Positions 35,433 through 48,092 are shown, counted from the first letter of the stretch. The stretch: DNA of 64,000 nucleotides from Pelodera strongyloides (GCA_036852015.1 JAANDG010000317.1:103716-167715); one strand, 5' to 3'. The notes: generated from the letters alone by a model not told the origin. Translations and numbers: made by a program.

Positions 35433-36522
35433 TTACTGAACAGTTTAATGTTCCATGCATCCATGAAGTTCGGACAAAAGAGAGAGGACAGAGAGACTAG
35501 AGAAAAATGAGAAAGGGAGCCAATAGAGAGACAGAGAGAAAGAAAGAAAATAAAACGAAACTCCTATACACAGTCACAATCCACGTGTTCAGTGAGATCA
35601 GTATTGCTATTGCACTTCGTGTGGTGCCCCATCAAAGGACGTCTGAACTAACAAAGAGAAAATGGAAAAAGGAAATCGACCAAATTATGGATTAAACGAT
35701 TATTATTCTTCGTCACAGAAATATAGAAAAACTGAGATGCCTTCCTTGTACAACTTCCGTGCATATAGACAATGGGCCATGAATAAGCAAAACCACTGTT
35801 CAAACGCACTAGTAAGAAAAAGTTCAAAAAGACTACATAAAAATCGATCGTGCGCTACAAATCACGGCACGTCCCAAAAGTGAACAAAGGGCATAAACTA
35901 CTACTCATGGCACGCAGATGTCTCACTGTTGACAAGTACCGTAGTATAGTAGGCTACACACGTTATGGGGTTTCCAAGTATCCGGACAAATTTACCGTAT
36001 TTTACGACTTCGCGAGACCCATGTATTCCAATTATAACTCATAGCCAATTCTCATGTCAAATATTCAATTCAGGGAAAATACGGTAAATTTTGCTATACT
36101 TGGAAGGGAACGCACAGTTGTTTTTGGCATACATGGAAATCCCATAAGAATTCACAAGCACGTTACGTCTGCGTACCTACGCACCATGTCAATCGGTATT
36201 CTCACAACTAAACCCTCTGACGATGTCACTTGTTCATTACAAACAAACACTACCGTCAAATTGCATTGTTGAATTCATGAAAAGGTAAAAAAAGTACAAC
36301 TGTTCTGAACTCACAACCACACAAGACCGGTTTACAGTTCACACTGATAGTGATAATACGTGCAAAAGCTAACAGATTATCTTGTACAAAGAAGGATCAA
36401 ACTCAAAAATAGCCAATCACAACACATCACAATGTAAATAATACATAATTCATTTGTCAGTTTCGGAATGGCCGTTTACAGTTTACATGCTTATAGTCAC
36501 AGGGGAAACTGGGGCGCTGCGA
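35433..36522. other. Gap with a small TIR pair
   Basis: No supported gene; overlapping K/R-rich plus-strand ORFs have no splice support. A TIR pair is listed separately at 35971-36107. Confidence 0.4.
35971..36107. mobile_element. TIR element, TTCCAAGTAT..AATTTACCGTATTTT
   Basis: TTTCCAAGTATCCGGAC then AAATTTACCGTATTTT at the left; AAAATACGGTAAATTTTGC then TATACTTGGAAG at the right, inverse, around about 70 bp. Confidence 0.7.
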
Positions 36523-36980
36523 TGGCGAAAGTATGGCGATGTCTGTGCGGAAATACCGCGCGCGTTTCAAAAGGAGGACACTATACGGCTTTAAAGGGAT
36601 GGGGTCACTAGGGGACACTTTTTTTTAATATTTTTTATTGATTAGCCTAAAATATATACAATGCTTGATGCAGGGCCCTTTTTTCACCCTCTATCACAAC
36701 ACTCTCTACACCTCTAGTCCTGTCACGCGAGTTTAACAACGGCTGCGGTACTTCACTTCAGTTGTTTTATAATGTGAGGTAAGCTTAGCTTCTGAGCATG
36801 CCCGTTACACGGGGAACAAAGCTAATCTAATTTAATTTACAGCAGTGTGAACATTTTAGGCTCTTGTATCATAAAAAAATATCCAAAAAGCGCAATTCCT
36901 ATTGACCCCATCCCTAAAGCCCTATAATGGCCGCTACGTGCGCGGAATTTCCGCACAGACGTCGCCATACTTTCGCCATC
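36523..36980. mobile_element. Nested palindromes: TTAA element inside a larger inverted repeat
   Basis: Outer arms: GATGGCGAAAGTATGGCGA, TGTCTGTGCGGAAAT and CGGCTTTA at the left, with the inverse (GCCCTATAATGGCCG, ATTTCCGCACAGACGTCGCC, ATACTTTCGCCAT) at the right. Inner element at 36591-36917: TTAA-AGGGATGGGGTCACTAGG and inverse ATTGACCCCATCCCT. Either the inner unit inserted at the loop of the outer one, or both are one long imperfect foldback. Confidence 0.7.
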
Positions 36981-37493
36981 CCATACACTCAAACTCAAGA
37001 ATTCCTAGACAGAATACGAATAAGAAAAAGGGATCAACAAATCTAATTGTAAGAGAAAGAGTAAGCGAAACTGAAATGAATGTGAAAAACCAGGCACAAC
37101 AAAGTCGCCACAACAACAAAGGCAGACAGACATGGATGGCCAAAAGTGTGCACACAGTATATTAACTATCAAAGAAGCCAGACTTCGAATACTCGTCGAA
37201 TTCCGAATTTATAAACATAAAATTTTGTTGTCTTACTTTCCTAGACTAGTTTTTTTCTCACAGTCACTTTTCAATATATCTCGCACGTATGTGCCTCACA
37301 AAAGTGTACAAAAGATGAATGAACATTTATAAAACCTCCAATACATTTGAAAAGCCAGACTATACAGGATTAAAATAAAATATGATTAGTATTTCAATAG
37401 TACACAAAAACCAAAAGAATAGTTCAAGTTCAAGCAGATTAATAGACAGGAAAATCTATATCATAAACAAGAAATACAACAAAAAGTGCACTA
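36981..37493. other. Gap, nothing recognised
   Basis: No exon, RNA gene or repeat pair seen between the nested palindrome and the large palindrome that follows. Confidence 0.5.
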
Positions 37494-37691
37494 ACAAGGA
37501 TATATAAGGCGTAGACGATGACCCACGCTACAAACTGCAACGCTACATGATAAAGTACATAGGAAAGCAGATCTGAGAAAAATAATACTGTACTATTTTT
37601 TATTTTGAAAGGGAGTTTTGGCCCCTCAAAGTTTGTGTTGTGCTCCATTTCAGGCCTTTGTCATATGCTGCCAGGGAGACTGAAAAGGTCA

Positions 37692-37760
37692 TCTCGTAGT
37701 GTAGTGGATAGGGTTGCAGGCTGCTGAGCGGAAGGTCACGGGTTCTACTCCCCGCTACTG
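37692..37760 (+). tRNA. tRNA-like sequence (class I, Val/Gln-type D arm), left arm
   Basis: A box TAGTGTAGTGGATAG and B box GGTTCTACTCC at tRNA spacing, with the GTAGTGTAGTGG block typical of Val-type tRNAs and AAGGTC before the T arm. The anticodon arm cannot be folded with a 7-nt loop and the acceptor ends barely pair. tRNA-derived; functional status doubtful. Confidence 0.6.
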
Positions 37761-38761
37761 AAACTATTTTTGCATTTTTTTTCCGATATTTTTTTTCCAA
37801 CTTATACCTTGAATAATTTATGGAAAAACAATTATTTTTGTATTTCAACAACTTTAGGAATGTCCATGGCCCATTTATGCACTATTCCGGGCAAAAAACA
37901 GGTAAGTGATTTTTCCAATTTTATCATGAAATCACTGATGGTACCCATGGTGGAAACATCAGCCGAAAATTATATGATGGTAAACAACAACAAAATGACT
38001 CTGAAGCATAACCTTCACAGTTTCAGAGTTCCATAAGATTGAAAATTATGTATATTTTATCCTATATGACTTATTGGAGATTCTGACCATGTGTTGGAGT
38101 TCATAAAAGAAGCGATCTACGTGACCTTCTGCAGCAACTTCGTAGCACATATAGACTTCCTCTCCTTGAAGATGACACACACTGACAAAACACGACAAAG
38201 AACGACACGCAACATTGAATAATATATTTCCTTCTAGTTAGGTTAGAGTTCGGAGAATGGCAGGAGGGCCCCCATAATTCGCCTTTTCGCTTCAAATTTT
38301 ATTGTAGATTGTGTGCCGTGATTTAGCAGTGTGTGCCATCTTGAAGGAAAGGAAGTCTATCGAATTCTACACATGGTCACAGAATCTGTAGAAGGTCACA
38401 TAGATCTTTCTTTCATGCTCTCACATCAGAAACACATAATCAGAAACTCCAATAAGTCATATAGAATAAAATATACATAATTTTCAATCTTATGTCTTAT
38501 GGAACTCTGAAACTGTGAGGTTGTGCTTCAGAGTCTTTTGTGTGTTTACCATCAATATTTTCGGCTGAGTTCCACCATGGTTACCATCAGTGATTTCATG
38601 ATAAACTTGGAAAAATCACTTACCTTTTTTTGCCCGAATAGTGCATAAATGGGTCATGGACATTCCTAAAGTTGTTGAAATACAAAAATAATTGTTTTGC
38701 CATGAATTATTCAAGGTATAAGTTCCAAAAAAAATCTCGGAAAAAAATGCAAAAATAGTTT

Positions 38762-38831
38762 CAGTAGGGGGGAGTAGAACCCGGAACCTTCAGCTCAGCA
38801 GCCTGCAACCCTATCCACTACACTACGAGAT
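38762..38831 (-). tRNA. tRNA-like sequence, right arm
   Basis: Inverted copy of 37692-37760 with a few changes (GGTTCTACTCC kept, GAGCTGAAGG for GAGCGGAAGG). Convergent with the left unit. Confidence 0.6.
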
Positions 38832-39169
38832 GACCGTTTCAGTCTCCCTGGCAGCATATGACAAAGGCCTGAAATGGAGCACAACACAAACTTTGAGGGG
38901 CCAAAACTCCCTTTCAAAATAAAAAATAGTACAGTATTATTTTTCTCAGATATGCTTCCCTATGCACTTTATCATGTAGCGTTGCAGTTTGTAGCGTGGG
39001 TCATCGTCTACGCCTTATATATCCTTGTAAGCTCCTAATTGTAAGGCCCAAGCGAAAATTGAAAACAGAAAGACCTAAATGTGTCCTAATATAACAATCG
39101 TAGAATAAAGTCACAAGTGAAAATAGATGCACTTCTTTGACTATACTAATTTACTTTGCATCTCAAAGC

Positions 39170-39341
39170 TTAAAGCGAAATACTGGGCCGGTTTTTGAAA
39201 TGCATCGCGGGCAACTGAATACTTACGCATATATGCTAATTTGCTCGAATTTAGCTCGATATTTCTTATTCTAATTTATGTTCAGTTGCATATGCTGATG
39301 TTATCGATCCGTTTCAAAAACCGCCCGGTATTTCGCTTTAA
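39170..39341. mobile_element. TTAA element, AGCGAAATACCGGCCGG family
   Basis: TTAA-AGCGAAATACTGGGCCGG with TTTTTGAAATGCAT at the left; CCGTTTCAAAAACCGCCCGG then TATTTCGCTTTAA at the right; 172 bp. Confidence 0.88.
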
Positions 39342-41748
39342 CCAAAATGCCACACAAAATATCTTCTTCCGGTTCCGGGTATCTCTCCGAGGTCCCCTTT
39401 CAGTATAACAACAACAACAAAGGTCACTAGGAGGACAAGAGCTGAACCGTTTCAAAAAGATATCCTCTTTCATCAATGAAGCACCATACATTAATGAAGA
39501 AATCAGAAACTCCCCGATTAAAAACCATACCACAAAAGAAAGGTGAAAAGGAAAAAGAGAAAAAAAGTGAGACTAAGGAAAGCCATTAGTTATGATTAAC
39601 TATTATTATGCACCAGATACTGAGATGATATTGATTAATGAACAAGTTGCCACATGATAAGTTCAATGGATTGGAAACAGAACTCAGATATGGTTATTAT
39701 TATTATTATTATTATTACAAACAACTACAAACTGCTTTTAACCAGTTCTGAACGCGCCAATTGTTATCTTATCACAACGGAAAGTTGTGCAAAAAGGTTG
39801 TCGTTTATGAGAATAGAGCACTATAAAACTTATTAATAAAGTTCATATACAGACGAAAAGGATAGGATCTGATGTTCACGTACCGATTATTTGTTCCACA
39901 CCTCAGTGTTATTTAATAAATAAATAAATATTATCACAATTCACCACCAGAAAAGTAAAAACATAAGAAGGCCCAGACTAAAAAAAAATCAAAACCATAA
40001 CATGTAACAGGTGAGTGTGCGTCTACAGCTGATACTATTTTGTTTACGTTTCCCCAACATAAGCCTCTAAAATAAACAAAAACTAAAAGTCTCCAGGAAA
40101 ATAAACTACCAAACCTCCAATTCAATAGTTACATGGTTATAAATAAACCTCGAAACGCCCAGTATACAAATACACAATGTCGGTCTTCCCCCACACAGAA
40201 ATGTCACGCATTCTCAATTTTCTCACGAAAATGACAATTTTCCACGCTTTCCTACTGCTTTTCCCCGGTCAAAGTCAACAAACCAGAATTCGCACCACTA
40301 AAGATTCTACGAGCAAAGAAAGAGTGAAATATTCCATGGTCGGAAAAGTCCGACGGACTTACTCAAAAGCAATTGTACCTACTAAAGAAAAGCAGAATTT
40401 TACACAATTGAAAATGAATGAGACTTAAAGTTAGCACTTTGGCCGAACTATCCGAAAAGAAAAGATACGAAATAGAAAAAGGCCCAGCAGCAACTGTTCA
40501 CCAACGAAACATCACGCATGAAAAGGGCATATGTCTAGCAGACGAACTTTGAAGAAAAGAAGTCGCATGGATATATACCACTGTCTTCACTTTTGCTTCA
40601 TGTTAATACGGCAACTCTACCCATGAAAGTCGGTTGGTGAGCGGCGAAACGCTGGCGCGAAAAGTTCTCGCGGCGAAAGGTATTACAAAATTTGATTCAC
40701 AACCAGATAAAAGGGCCCGCAGTCCCGTTACAAGTGAACCAACGCAAGCAAATTGGAGAGGAGTTACGAGTTATGAATAAAAAGATTTCCAAAGAAATAA
40801 AAGAATGAACCAAAAAACCACATCAACTGTGTTAGAAAGTAAAATGTGAGGCTGAGAAACTACAGCTACTTTATGGGTTAGCAAACACACGTGAAACACA
40901 CAATATATCATCTTTATTCATATTCCACCCACACTAAAGCTTTAAAGCCGGATAATAAACAGAATGAATAAGCCACAAAGTGGAGTGCACAAAGAACACA
41001 TTCATATATAAGCAATAAATTAATGTTTAAAGTATTCATACATAAATATCACAGAATAAGTGACTCATCTCATTAGTTTTATACATACTCAACAAAATTT
41101 GGGCTGGGCAACACATCCATAAATGGATAGGCAGACTGGCAAAAACACCCGCGAATAGGCACAGTCCAACTTCAAAACGCAAATTTGACAATTAAAACGG
41201 CGCGGTACCGGTTTCATTTCACGCATTTGCTCAACTATTTTGGGCCAAAAATGCGCAGAAGGTCCAAATTACTTCAAAACCACGTAACACATCGCTTTAA
41301 ATTGCTACCCCAACCATCCTCTTAAATGCTCTCTATCTAAAAATCAAGTTAATAATTAATCAATATCATGCTAGTATCACAGTAACGAAAAGTTGCCAAT
41401 AGAGCAATGCTTATAAAGGCACACAAATTATACCAAACAATTCGGATTCGGCATACTGACATGACTTTAAATTAGTACTATCACAGAAACAAAAACAATG
41501 ACGTAAAAATAAACAATGAGATTATTCTATAACCTAAAGCATTTACACAGAAAAAAGTTGAATCACAACTATGAAAGCACTCTTCCTTCTTATAAATATA
41601 ATAATAAACATCTACTAAACAAGTGCATATGTAAGGCTGGAGCCAATTGTTTTCCAAAAATTACTGCCATAATGCCATATTGTGTGCCATAAACGACTAC
41701 CTCGCTTAGGTACTAAAAACGAGTCATTCGTTCGAATTTTGATTAAAA
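39342..41748. other. Gap downstream of transporter 2
   Basis: Contains a short ATT repeat (39696-39717), a solitary end of the GGTTGGTG element near 40634-40660 and a degenerate CCGGTTT/AAACC inverse pair ending in ATCGCTTTAA at about 41198-41301. The plus-strand ORF at 40177-40428 is described separately. Confidence 0.45.
40177..40428 (+). CDS. Hypothetical small secreted peptide ORF
   Basis: An 83-codon single-exon ORF. From the second Met (40201) it starts with a possible signal sequence (MTIFHAFLLLFPGQSQQ is its hydrophobic part), followed by a very basic, hydrophilic tail with VRR and no cysteines. No family recognised and no splice or trans-splice context identified; it may be chance in a gene-poor stretch. 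Confidence 0.2.
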   Translation: MSVFPHTEMSRILNFLTKMTIFHAFLLLFPGQSQQTRIRTTKDSTSKERVKYSMVGKVRRTYSKAIVPTKEKQNFTQLKMNET

Positions 41749-44700
41749 TTAAAACAAAGTTGACTTTTTCGAAAAGTACTCCAGGAATGGAGTGGTGCTA
41801 GAATACATGAATATTGAGAGGATAACTAGTGCAGCTCCCACAGTGAAGATGAAAGTCGGTTGGAATCCAAAGATGTAGATCGAACCGATTGTGGCCAGGA
41901 TAATTGCCACAGAGGTGGCAAAGTTCTTCGCAATGTTGTCGGCGTATCTGGAGAAAGACGTAGCGGTTAAGTTAAAGCGAAATACCGGCCGGTTTTTGAA
42001 ACGCAGCGTGTGGGCGCAACTGAATTCTTAAATATTTATGCGAAGTTACTCGAATTTAGCGCGATTTTTTATTCTCATTTGCGTACGTTGCATAAGAATG
42101 CTGGTGTACTCGATGTGTTTCAAAAATCGGCCTTTATTTCGATTTAAGTTAAGCGGTATTTTACTTGGCTAATCTATCTCACGAATTACTGTAAGCATAG
42201 TGCACAAAGCTCTTCTTCACTCTTCACACCACAGTAAAAATAAAGGGAAGACATTTAGTAACCAACCTTCCTTAACATTATACAATTCTCATACAGGGAA
42301 ACGAAAGGGATGCACGGTTGTCTTTCGCGTAGTATACGTAAATGTTGTACTTGAACAAGGATATTCAAGTCCACTGATATGAGAATAACAGAAGTAAATA
42401 AAACCCACTTGATACAAACAGCCACCGAAAGTCCTCCGATTCCGTACCAAAATACAGTCAACCATACAACTGGATCGAATCCGTACAGAAAGCCGTGCTC
42501 CTTCACAAATTCACCGTCCTAGAGAAAAACAAAGGAGTTTACAACAGCCAAAAAAAACGATCATGAGCACTTTACTCTTGAACAATCTGGTAACAGTATA
42601 ATATTAATAATTTATTACGCACACATACAATTCATGAGAAAAATTTATGCAACGTACAGTAAGTATGCAGAGATAGGGTAAAACTTGATATTCCGACACC
42701 ATCATATAGGGAAAAGTAGCGATAAATAATGTAAATGTACGGCAAATAAAAAAACCTTGCCTGGACAAGAACAGCCAATAGTGAAGCGGGTATAGCAAAT
42801 ACTGACATTTGCACATTACGCATCCATAACGATACGGGTGCCGATCCCTAAACATATTGTATCTTACACAACTGACAAAGAATTGGAAACAAACAAAGAT
42901 GAAATTGCCGTATGAAACGATGATAGAATGTCAAGCTTTAAGCGCTATTATACCACCCCGCCCATGTGCAAGCCTAAAGTTCTATACCCCCCACCCCCGC
43001 CCCAAAAAAACCAAATACAAGCTCACCTTCAAAATCTTCTCAAAATAGATACCGGCAAAGCCTGACAGACAACACGCAACGATTACCGCAGTGAAGCCTG
43101 CAAGCAAATTGACAAAACCTAATTTCTCAATAGAAAACTCGTCAGGGTATGGGACAGGTTAGCAGAACACTCAAACTTAAGCATCCCAGAAACGGCCAGT
43201 AAATAACAACAATGAAACATGCGGTATCGTAGTCTAGTTTCAACATAAATCAAGAGTCCAAGAGCACTTTCAACACTCTTTAGTTCCTATCTATGGGGCT
43301 AACAAGGTAGAGACATTCCTAATGCTAAACATCCTTAACAAAAGCATGCGAGAAGCCGTTTACTTTATAAAACAAAGAAAAAGACCCACCAATCACTGGA
43401 TGTTGGTCGGGCCCGCCCGTTGATTTCCCACTAGACGATTGTAGTTGCACCATGGAAACACCGACAAACAGCACACCGAGAGCCACCTAAAGGTTAATCG
43501 TTAATTACAATCACAAGGCAACAAATGTTCAACTCCCACTCTCTCAAACGTTCAAACAATAAGCATTGCACTTTGGTTGCACCCACGATTTTACATTGGT
43601 TGCGCCATTTAAAGTTTAGTTTATAGCTATAACTGTTCAACAATGCCCTGCTCCCTCGGTTTTTTCAAGCGATATAAAACTGTGCGTATTTGAGAGCAAA
43701 ACACCACGACGGAAAAAAAACAAGTTGAAGATGAAGAAAAAAAAGGATTGTGACATACCCATTGTGATCTTGACAGTGATCTCCTAAGGATTAGAACTGA
43801 GAAGATGGCAGTTGTGAAGATTTTCATTTGCGACGTGATCTAAATATACACTCAATTGATTCAAGAGAATTGATTGAAACATGAATACCGACCACTCAAG
43901 TCGGGAATTGAAACGTAAATACCGACCATTCAAGTCAGGTAGAGGTCTAGGCCAAATTATCAACTTATTTCGTAAAAACATGCAGTTTTGTTCCATCAAC
44001 TACCCCAAAAGATCAATGTTTCTTTCATTCAATAATTCATAAGCAATCAGTCAATAATGATTCTTCAGTCATGACGCCCAGTAGACTCAGTTTCAGGAAA
44101 GCAGTAACTAAACTCCACATACCATAAAAGTAGCTGCATCCAAATGAGAAGCTGCCACATAGAATAGATTATTCTGAATAGTGTAGATCATTGCCGGGAT
44201 GCACACCTGAAGAAGTACTGTATAGAATAATTTGAGTATTTCTCATTATTCAAACGAAAAACACCGAATCCGAATCATAAACTTCAAAGTATGAGATGTA
44301 TACAAAACATTCAAAAATTACCACACAATAAGAAACTACAAATTACAGTAGTTTTCTTAACGCAATAATGGTCTCTCACTATACTAAAATAATCTGATAA
44401 AAAATAATTAAATAAAATACCTCTCACTATACTAAAATAATCAATATTATAAAGTAGTATAAAACAATTAAAACAGTCCCAACCTTCAAAGTGTCTCCTG
44501 GCTGATTAATAACTTGATTCACAAGCACGTTGAGAAACCTAAAACAATAAAAGAGATATCTCACGTACACAACTTGCATATTATCACAAAATCCCGGACA
44601 TACCGTAATATACAAAGCATCGTTTCCGTCCTTATTGAATAAACAATAAACTATCCAATATATGCCACAGACAAAATACACAATTTTATGATAATATTCA

Positions 44701-44886
44701 TATACTCACTTTAATGGGCTCTCCTCGTACATCACCATCAAGATACACATAACAAATTTCATAATCTGAAAAGCATAAATTAAAGTTCAATTCATAGCTC
44801 TTCTCATTCTATCAACCCCCTCAAAATAGGAAAGCGCGAGAGTTCCTAAGAAAGTAAACTGTTGTGCATAATAATAATAATTAATG

Positions 44887-44985
<99 letters not shown>

Positions 44986-45451
44986 TTGTTACGCACACAC
45001 AAATGTATGACGCATAATAAAATGTATAACCTAAATACAAAATGCACCTCCGTAAAGAAAACAGCCACCGTTGAGGTAAACATTTCATCGACTTGCCGTG
45101 CCCGAGAGTATCTAAATAAGAAAGAATCATCTAACTTAAAGGAAACTACATATATAAAGACTAAAATTCTATAAAACCACAGTCGCACATTATCGCAATA
45201 CTTTATAACACTCTATTTTCCATACACATTGTACAGTAACATCCACAACACTGCGCCACTGCAGTTAACATTGTAATTGTAAACAAAACTAAGAGTATAG
45301 TACACCACAGACCTTTTGTGTATTGAAAATTACAACGTATACATCGTAGCGACCCAGAGCCACTTAAAAAGGTAAAGAAACTTGCGCACCTAATGAGTAA
45401 AGTATGGACCGAGTTCTGCAGTGTCAGCCATACTAAGATGGCCGTCCTCAT
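41749..45451 (-). CDS. SLC35A-type nucleotide-sugar transporter 2 (complete, 321 aa)
   Basis: Multi-pass Golgi antiporter of the SLC35A family; substrate not decidable. Eleven exons, all phases consistent: 45390-45451, 45048-45111, 44710-44765, 44484-44538, 44123-44206, 43759-43839, 43390-43486, 43027-43097, 42761-42847, 42409-42518, 41749-41947. Family blocks: YSRA after TM1, [93 protein letters not shown] (split over two exons), GFQPTFIFTVGA. The start matches the family start (MRTAILVW) and lies about 45 nt after a TTTTAG acceptor. The length is normal; the long loop of paralogue 1 is absent. The 42761-42847 exon uses a GC donor (CAG/GCAAGG), the only choice that keeps phase. Introns hold a TTAA element (41972) and a TAA microsatellite. 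Confidence 0.93.
41972..42147. mobile_element. TTAA element, AGCGAAATACCGGCCGG family, in a transporter intron
   Basis: TTAA-AGCGAAATACCGGCCGG, TTTTTGAAACGCA at the left; GTGTTTCAAAAATCGGCC then TTTATTTCGATTTAA at the right. It lies in the last intron of transporter 2, 25 bp upstream of the terminal exon. Confidence 0.87.
44887..44984. repeat. (TAA)n microsatellite, about 32 units
   Basis: Uninterrupted ATA/TAA trinucleotide run in an intron of transporter 2 (between 44765 and 45048). The poly-Ile and poly-Leu ORFs over it are artefacts. Confidence 0.97.
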
Positions 45452-45796
45452 TTTGGTGTTACTCGGCTCACGGACAACCGTTCGTTCTACCTAAAAGGTT
45501 ATTCAGGTAATTCACAAGGAGTTAAAGGTTATAAGGAATATATAAAGAAAGTTAAAAGGTTATAACTAGAAGCAGCTCTAGAATGCAGAACACTCCGGTA
45601 TCATTGTGCTACATTCACAGTTACACAATTGTATCATAAAGCCCGGAACAACAAAAATGGGCATAAGGCATAATTCGCATAAATCAGCCCTGGTTTATGA
45701 TTTGTTTACCAATATGTCAGCAAGAGTCATGACCAACTAAGCAGTAAGATTTCTACTTGTTTTTCAAAAAGTAATATAAGGGAAAAAGATAACTAA

Positions 45797-48092
45797 CGCC
45801 ACAGGAGAGAAACGCCTTGCGAACGCCGTGCACGGCCACCCAACGCCGTGCGAACGCCGTGGTTTCAGGGTGCCTTGTGAATGCCGTGCACGGCCACCTA
45901 ACGCCGTGCGAACGCCGAGCCTGGCGTTTGCACGGCGTTGGGTGAATAGTGCGCAACTGTACAAATTGCAAAGGACACTAAAATTAGCGCTGTAAATAGG
46001 TTTTTATTGTATTCTTAAACATTTTTTTTTTGAAAAGTTCTGTTTTTCTGTTTATTGTTAGATTTCACTTGTTTAAGTAATGTTTATGTAATATTTAATA
46101 TGTACTATTGTTAAAATATGCAACGTTCTCTTCTATATGAGTTGCAGAAGTACGCTAATTGCGAATAATGCCCATGAAACACAGAAGCAATGATGTCTGA
46201 CGATAAAATGGATTTGGATAAGAAAGTGTATGGCAAAGTCAATAGGTGATTAGTGAATTGACAGTGAATATGAACTGCCAATGTTGCACTGTGAAACGAT
46301 GTTACTTCATATATATTGTAATAATATCTACGTATTGTATCATCAATTAACGTCAATTGTTGATGAGCAAATCACCACTTTTCAGGATCATCGGTCGTCG
46401 CGCAGGAAGCAGTATTACTCCTATATATTAAAGGAAGCATAAATGGTGCTCCAAAGAAAGAGGTTTGTGATATTGAAGTACGTGTATGTATGTATCAATT
46501 ATTATTGTATTATTCCATTTTATTATAGTATTAATTGGCAATGTTCAGGCAACGAGCAAGGAAGCGAATCTCCTATGGAAGGAATGCCTGTAAATAGTGA
46601 TTCGGAAGCGCAGGGAACATCATAAACTGGCAGTACGACGTGCGAGTTTGAAGACGATTGATGATCCGGGCGATCCGCCAGCGCAACATAATTCAGGTAC
46701 AGGTTACTAGATTGAACTTTGCGTATCATTATTATATGGTATGTATTCACTGTGGCGTATGAATTTACCTAGAGCGTGTTCGGTCACACTAACTAAATAA
46801 TTAAGGAGACCAACTGCGTACTTCGTTTAGGGCACTCACTTTAATCCGCAGAGAAGAGTCCTTCACCTGTCTTGGAAGGTATTTATTGAATGGAGAATAA
46901 TTCTTCTTACAAGAAACAAACTTGGTGCTTGGTGGGGGCGGGATAAGACTGTATTTCTTGCCACTTTACGGGATAGTAAGACTTCACATAGTTCATATAT
47001 AGTATAGAGTAAGAGTTGAAACCTTATATTGTACCGTAGTAAAGTAATCATTTAGAAGCCCACGACTACGCCGTCGCCGATTCAATGTGGATGTGGCTTG
47101 TGGCTGCTCACTACTCTTGATTTCAACGTGAAAAATAATACGCCTATTTCATCACGACACACAGCAAGGAGTTTACTCGTTGGCTGCCGCGTCTCTCAAA
47201 ATGTTGGGTTCGGGACGTGTCAAAATAGTCAGAAGCAACCTTTGAATAATGTAGTGTGCCTCCTTTAGTAGGTTACTGTAGCTTTGTTAGCCCTGTAAGC
47301 GTTGTATTTGACCTTTTTCATGCAATGACTGTCATAATTCACGTATAGTAGTTACGAGTTTTTCCAGCTAACCATTATGATAAGAGAAAGCATGTTCACA
47401 TAGAATGAAAATGGTATACTGTGATCGCATCTGATTTCCTCCCCCCCCCCCTAGAACCTAGAACGATAAGTGTTCAATCAATGAATCAGTCATATGCTAA
47501 TTGTGGTCGTTACATAGATACTGGACAATCTGCTTATGTATCTGTTATGGAGGACATGGGCATATCTGGGGTTATTGGTTGGTTTAGTAAGTTTTCCCAT
47601 TTGTGCAGTTTGTTGATTAGGTTTCCGTGTTGTGAGTAGTGTCATTTCCCGTGTAGCTGGAATAGTCCATGCAATATTGCTCCTAATGCTCCTTGTGAAT
47701 AGTTACCTTCTTGCTTGGGTTCTTGTTGTTGTTATTTTGCTGTTGCTGGCATACACTACACGCGCTTGATATTAGTATTCGCTTTTTCCTGCTAATAATA
47801 AAGACGTTTTCATTCTTTATGTTATTGTTCACCATCTTCGCTGGTTTATATATATGTATAATCATGTTGTATTTCGTTATTATACTGCTAATTACCTAAT
47901 TATGTATCACCACGGCGTTTGCAAGGCCACCCAACGCCGTACGTACGCCTTGACAATGGAGCCACGGCGTTTGGCACGGCAAAAAACGCCGTGCGAACGC
48001 CTTGACAAAAGTACCACGGCGATCCGACCATTTTGCCAACGCGTTCGCACGGCGTCTGCACGGCGTTGACAAGGCAAAGTAACCCCTGTGGC
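45797..48092. mobile_element. 2.3-kb element with AACGCCGTGC subterminal repeats
   Basis: Ends GCCACAGG at the left and CCTGTGGC at the right. Both are followed by 130-180 bp made of repeated AACGCCGTGCGAACGCC / GGCGTTTGCACGGCGTT units in both orientations, a subterminal-repeat structure known from Mutator- and hAT-like transposons. The inner 1.9 kb is ordinary AT-rich DNA. It holds exon-like plus-strand segments, for example 46853-47017 (open, including GAWWGRDKTVFLATLRDS) and 47454-47590 ending at a TTTA/GTAAGT donor, but I could not join them into one protein. Confidence 0.6.

Larger units (their letters stand above)
37494..39028. mobile_element. 1.5-kb palindrome with two convergent tRNA-like units
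   Basis: Left arm from ACAAGGATATATAAGGCG at 37494 to about 38186; inverted right arm from about 38325 to 39028; loop about 140 bp. Arms are clearly homologous over about 690 bp with scattered mismatches and small indels (for example GGGAG versus GGGGGGAG near the B box), so this pair is older than the one at 18923. The arms contain a tRNA-like sequence, a T/A-rich block and a CATGG-rich block. No homology to the arms of the other two tRNA palindromes was seen. No ORF of note. Confidence 0.88.

Noticed and set aside
44787..45188. Poly-Ile/poly-Leu ORFs
   Set aside because: Translations of the TAA microsatellite in an intron.
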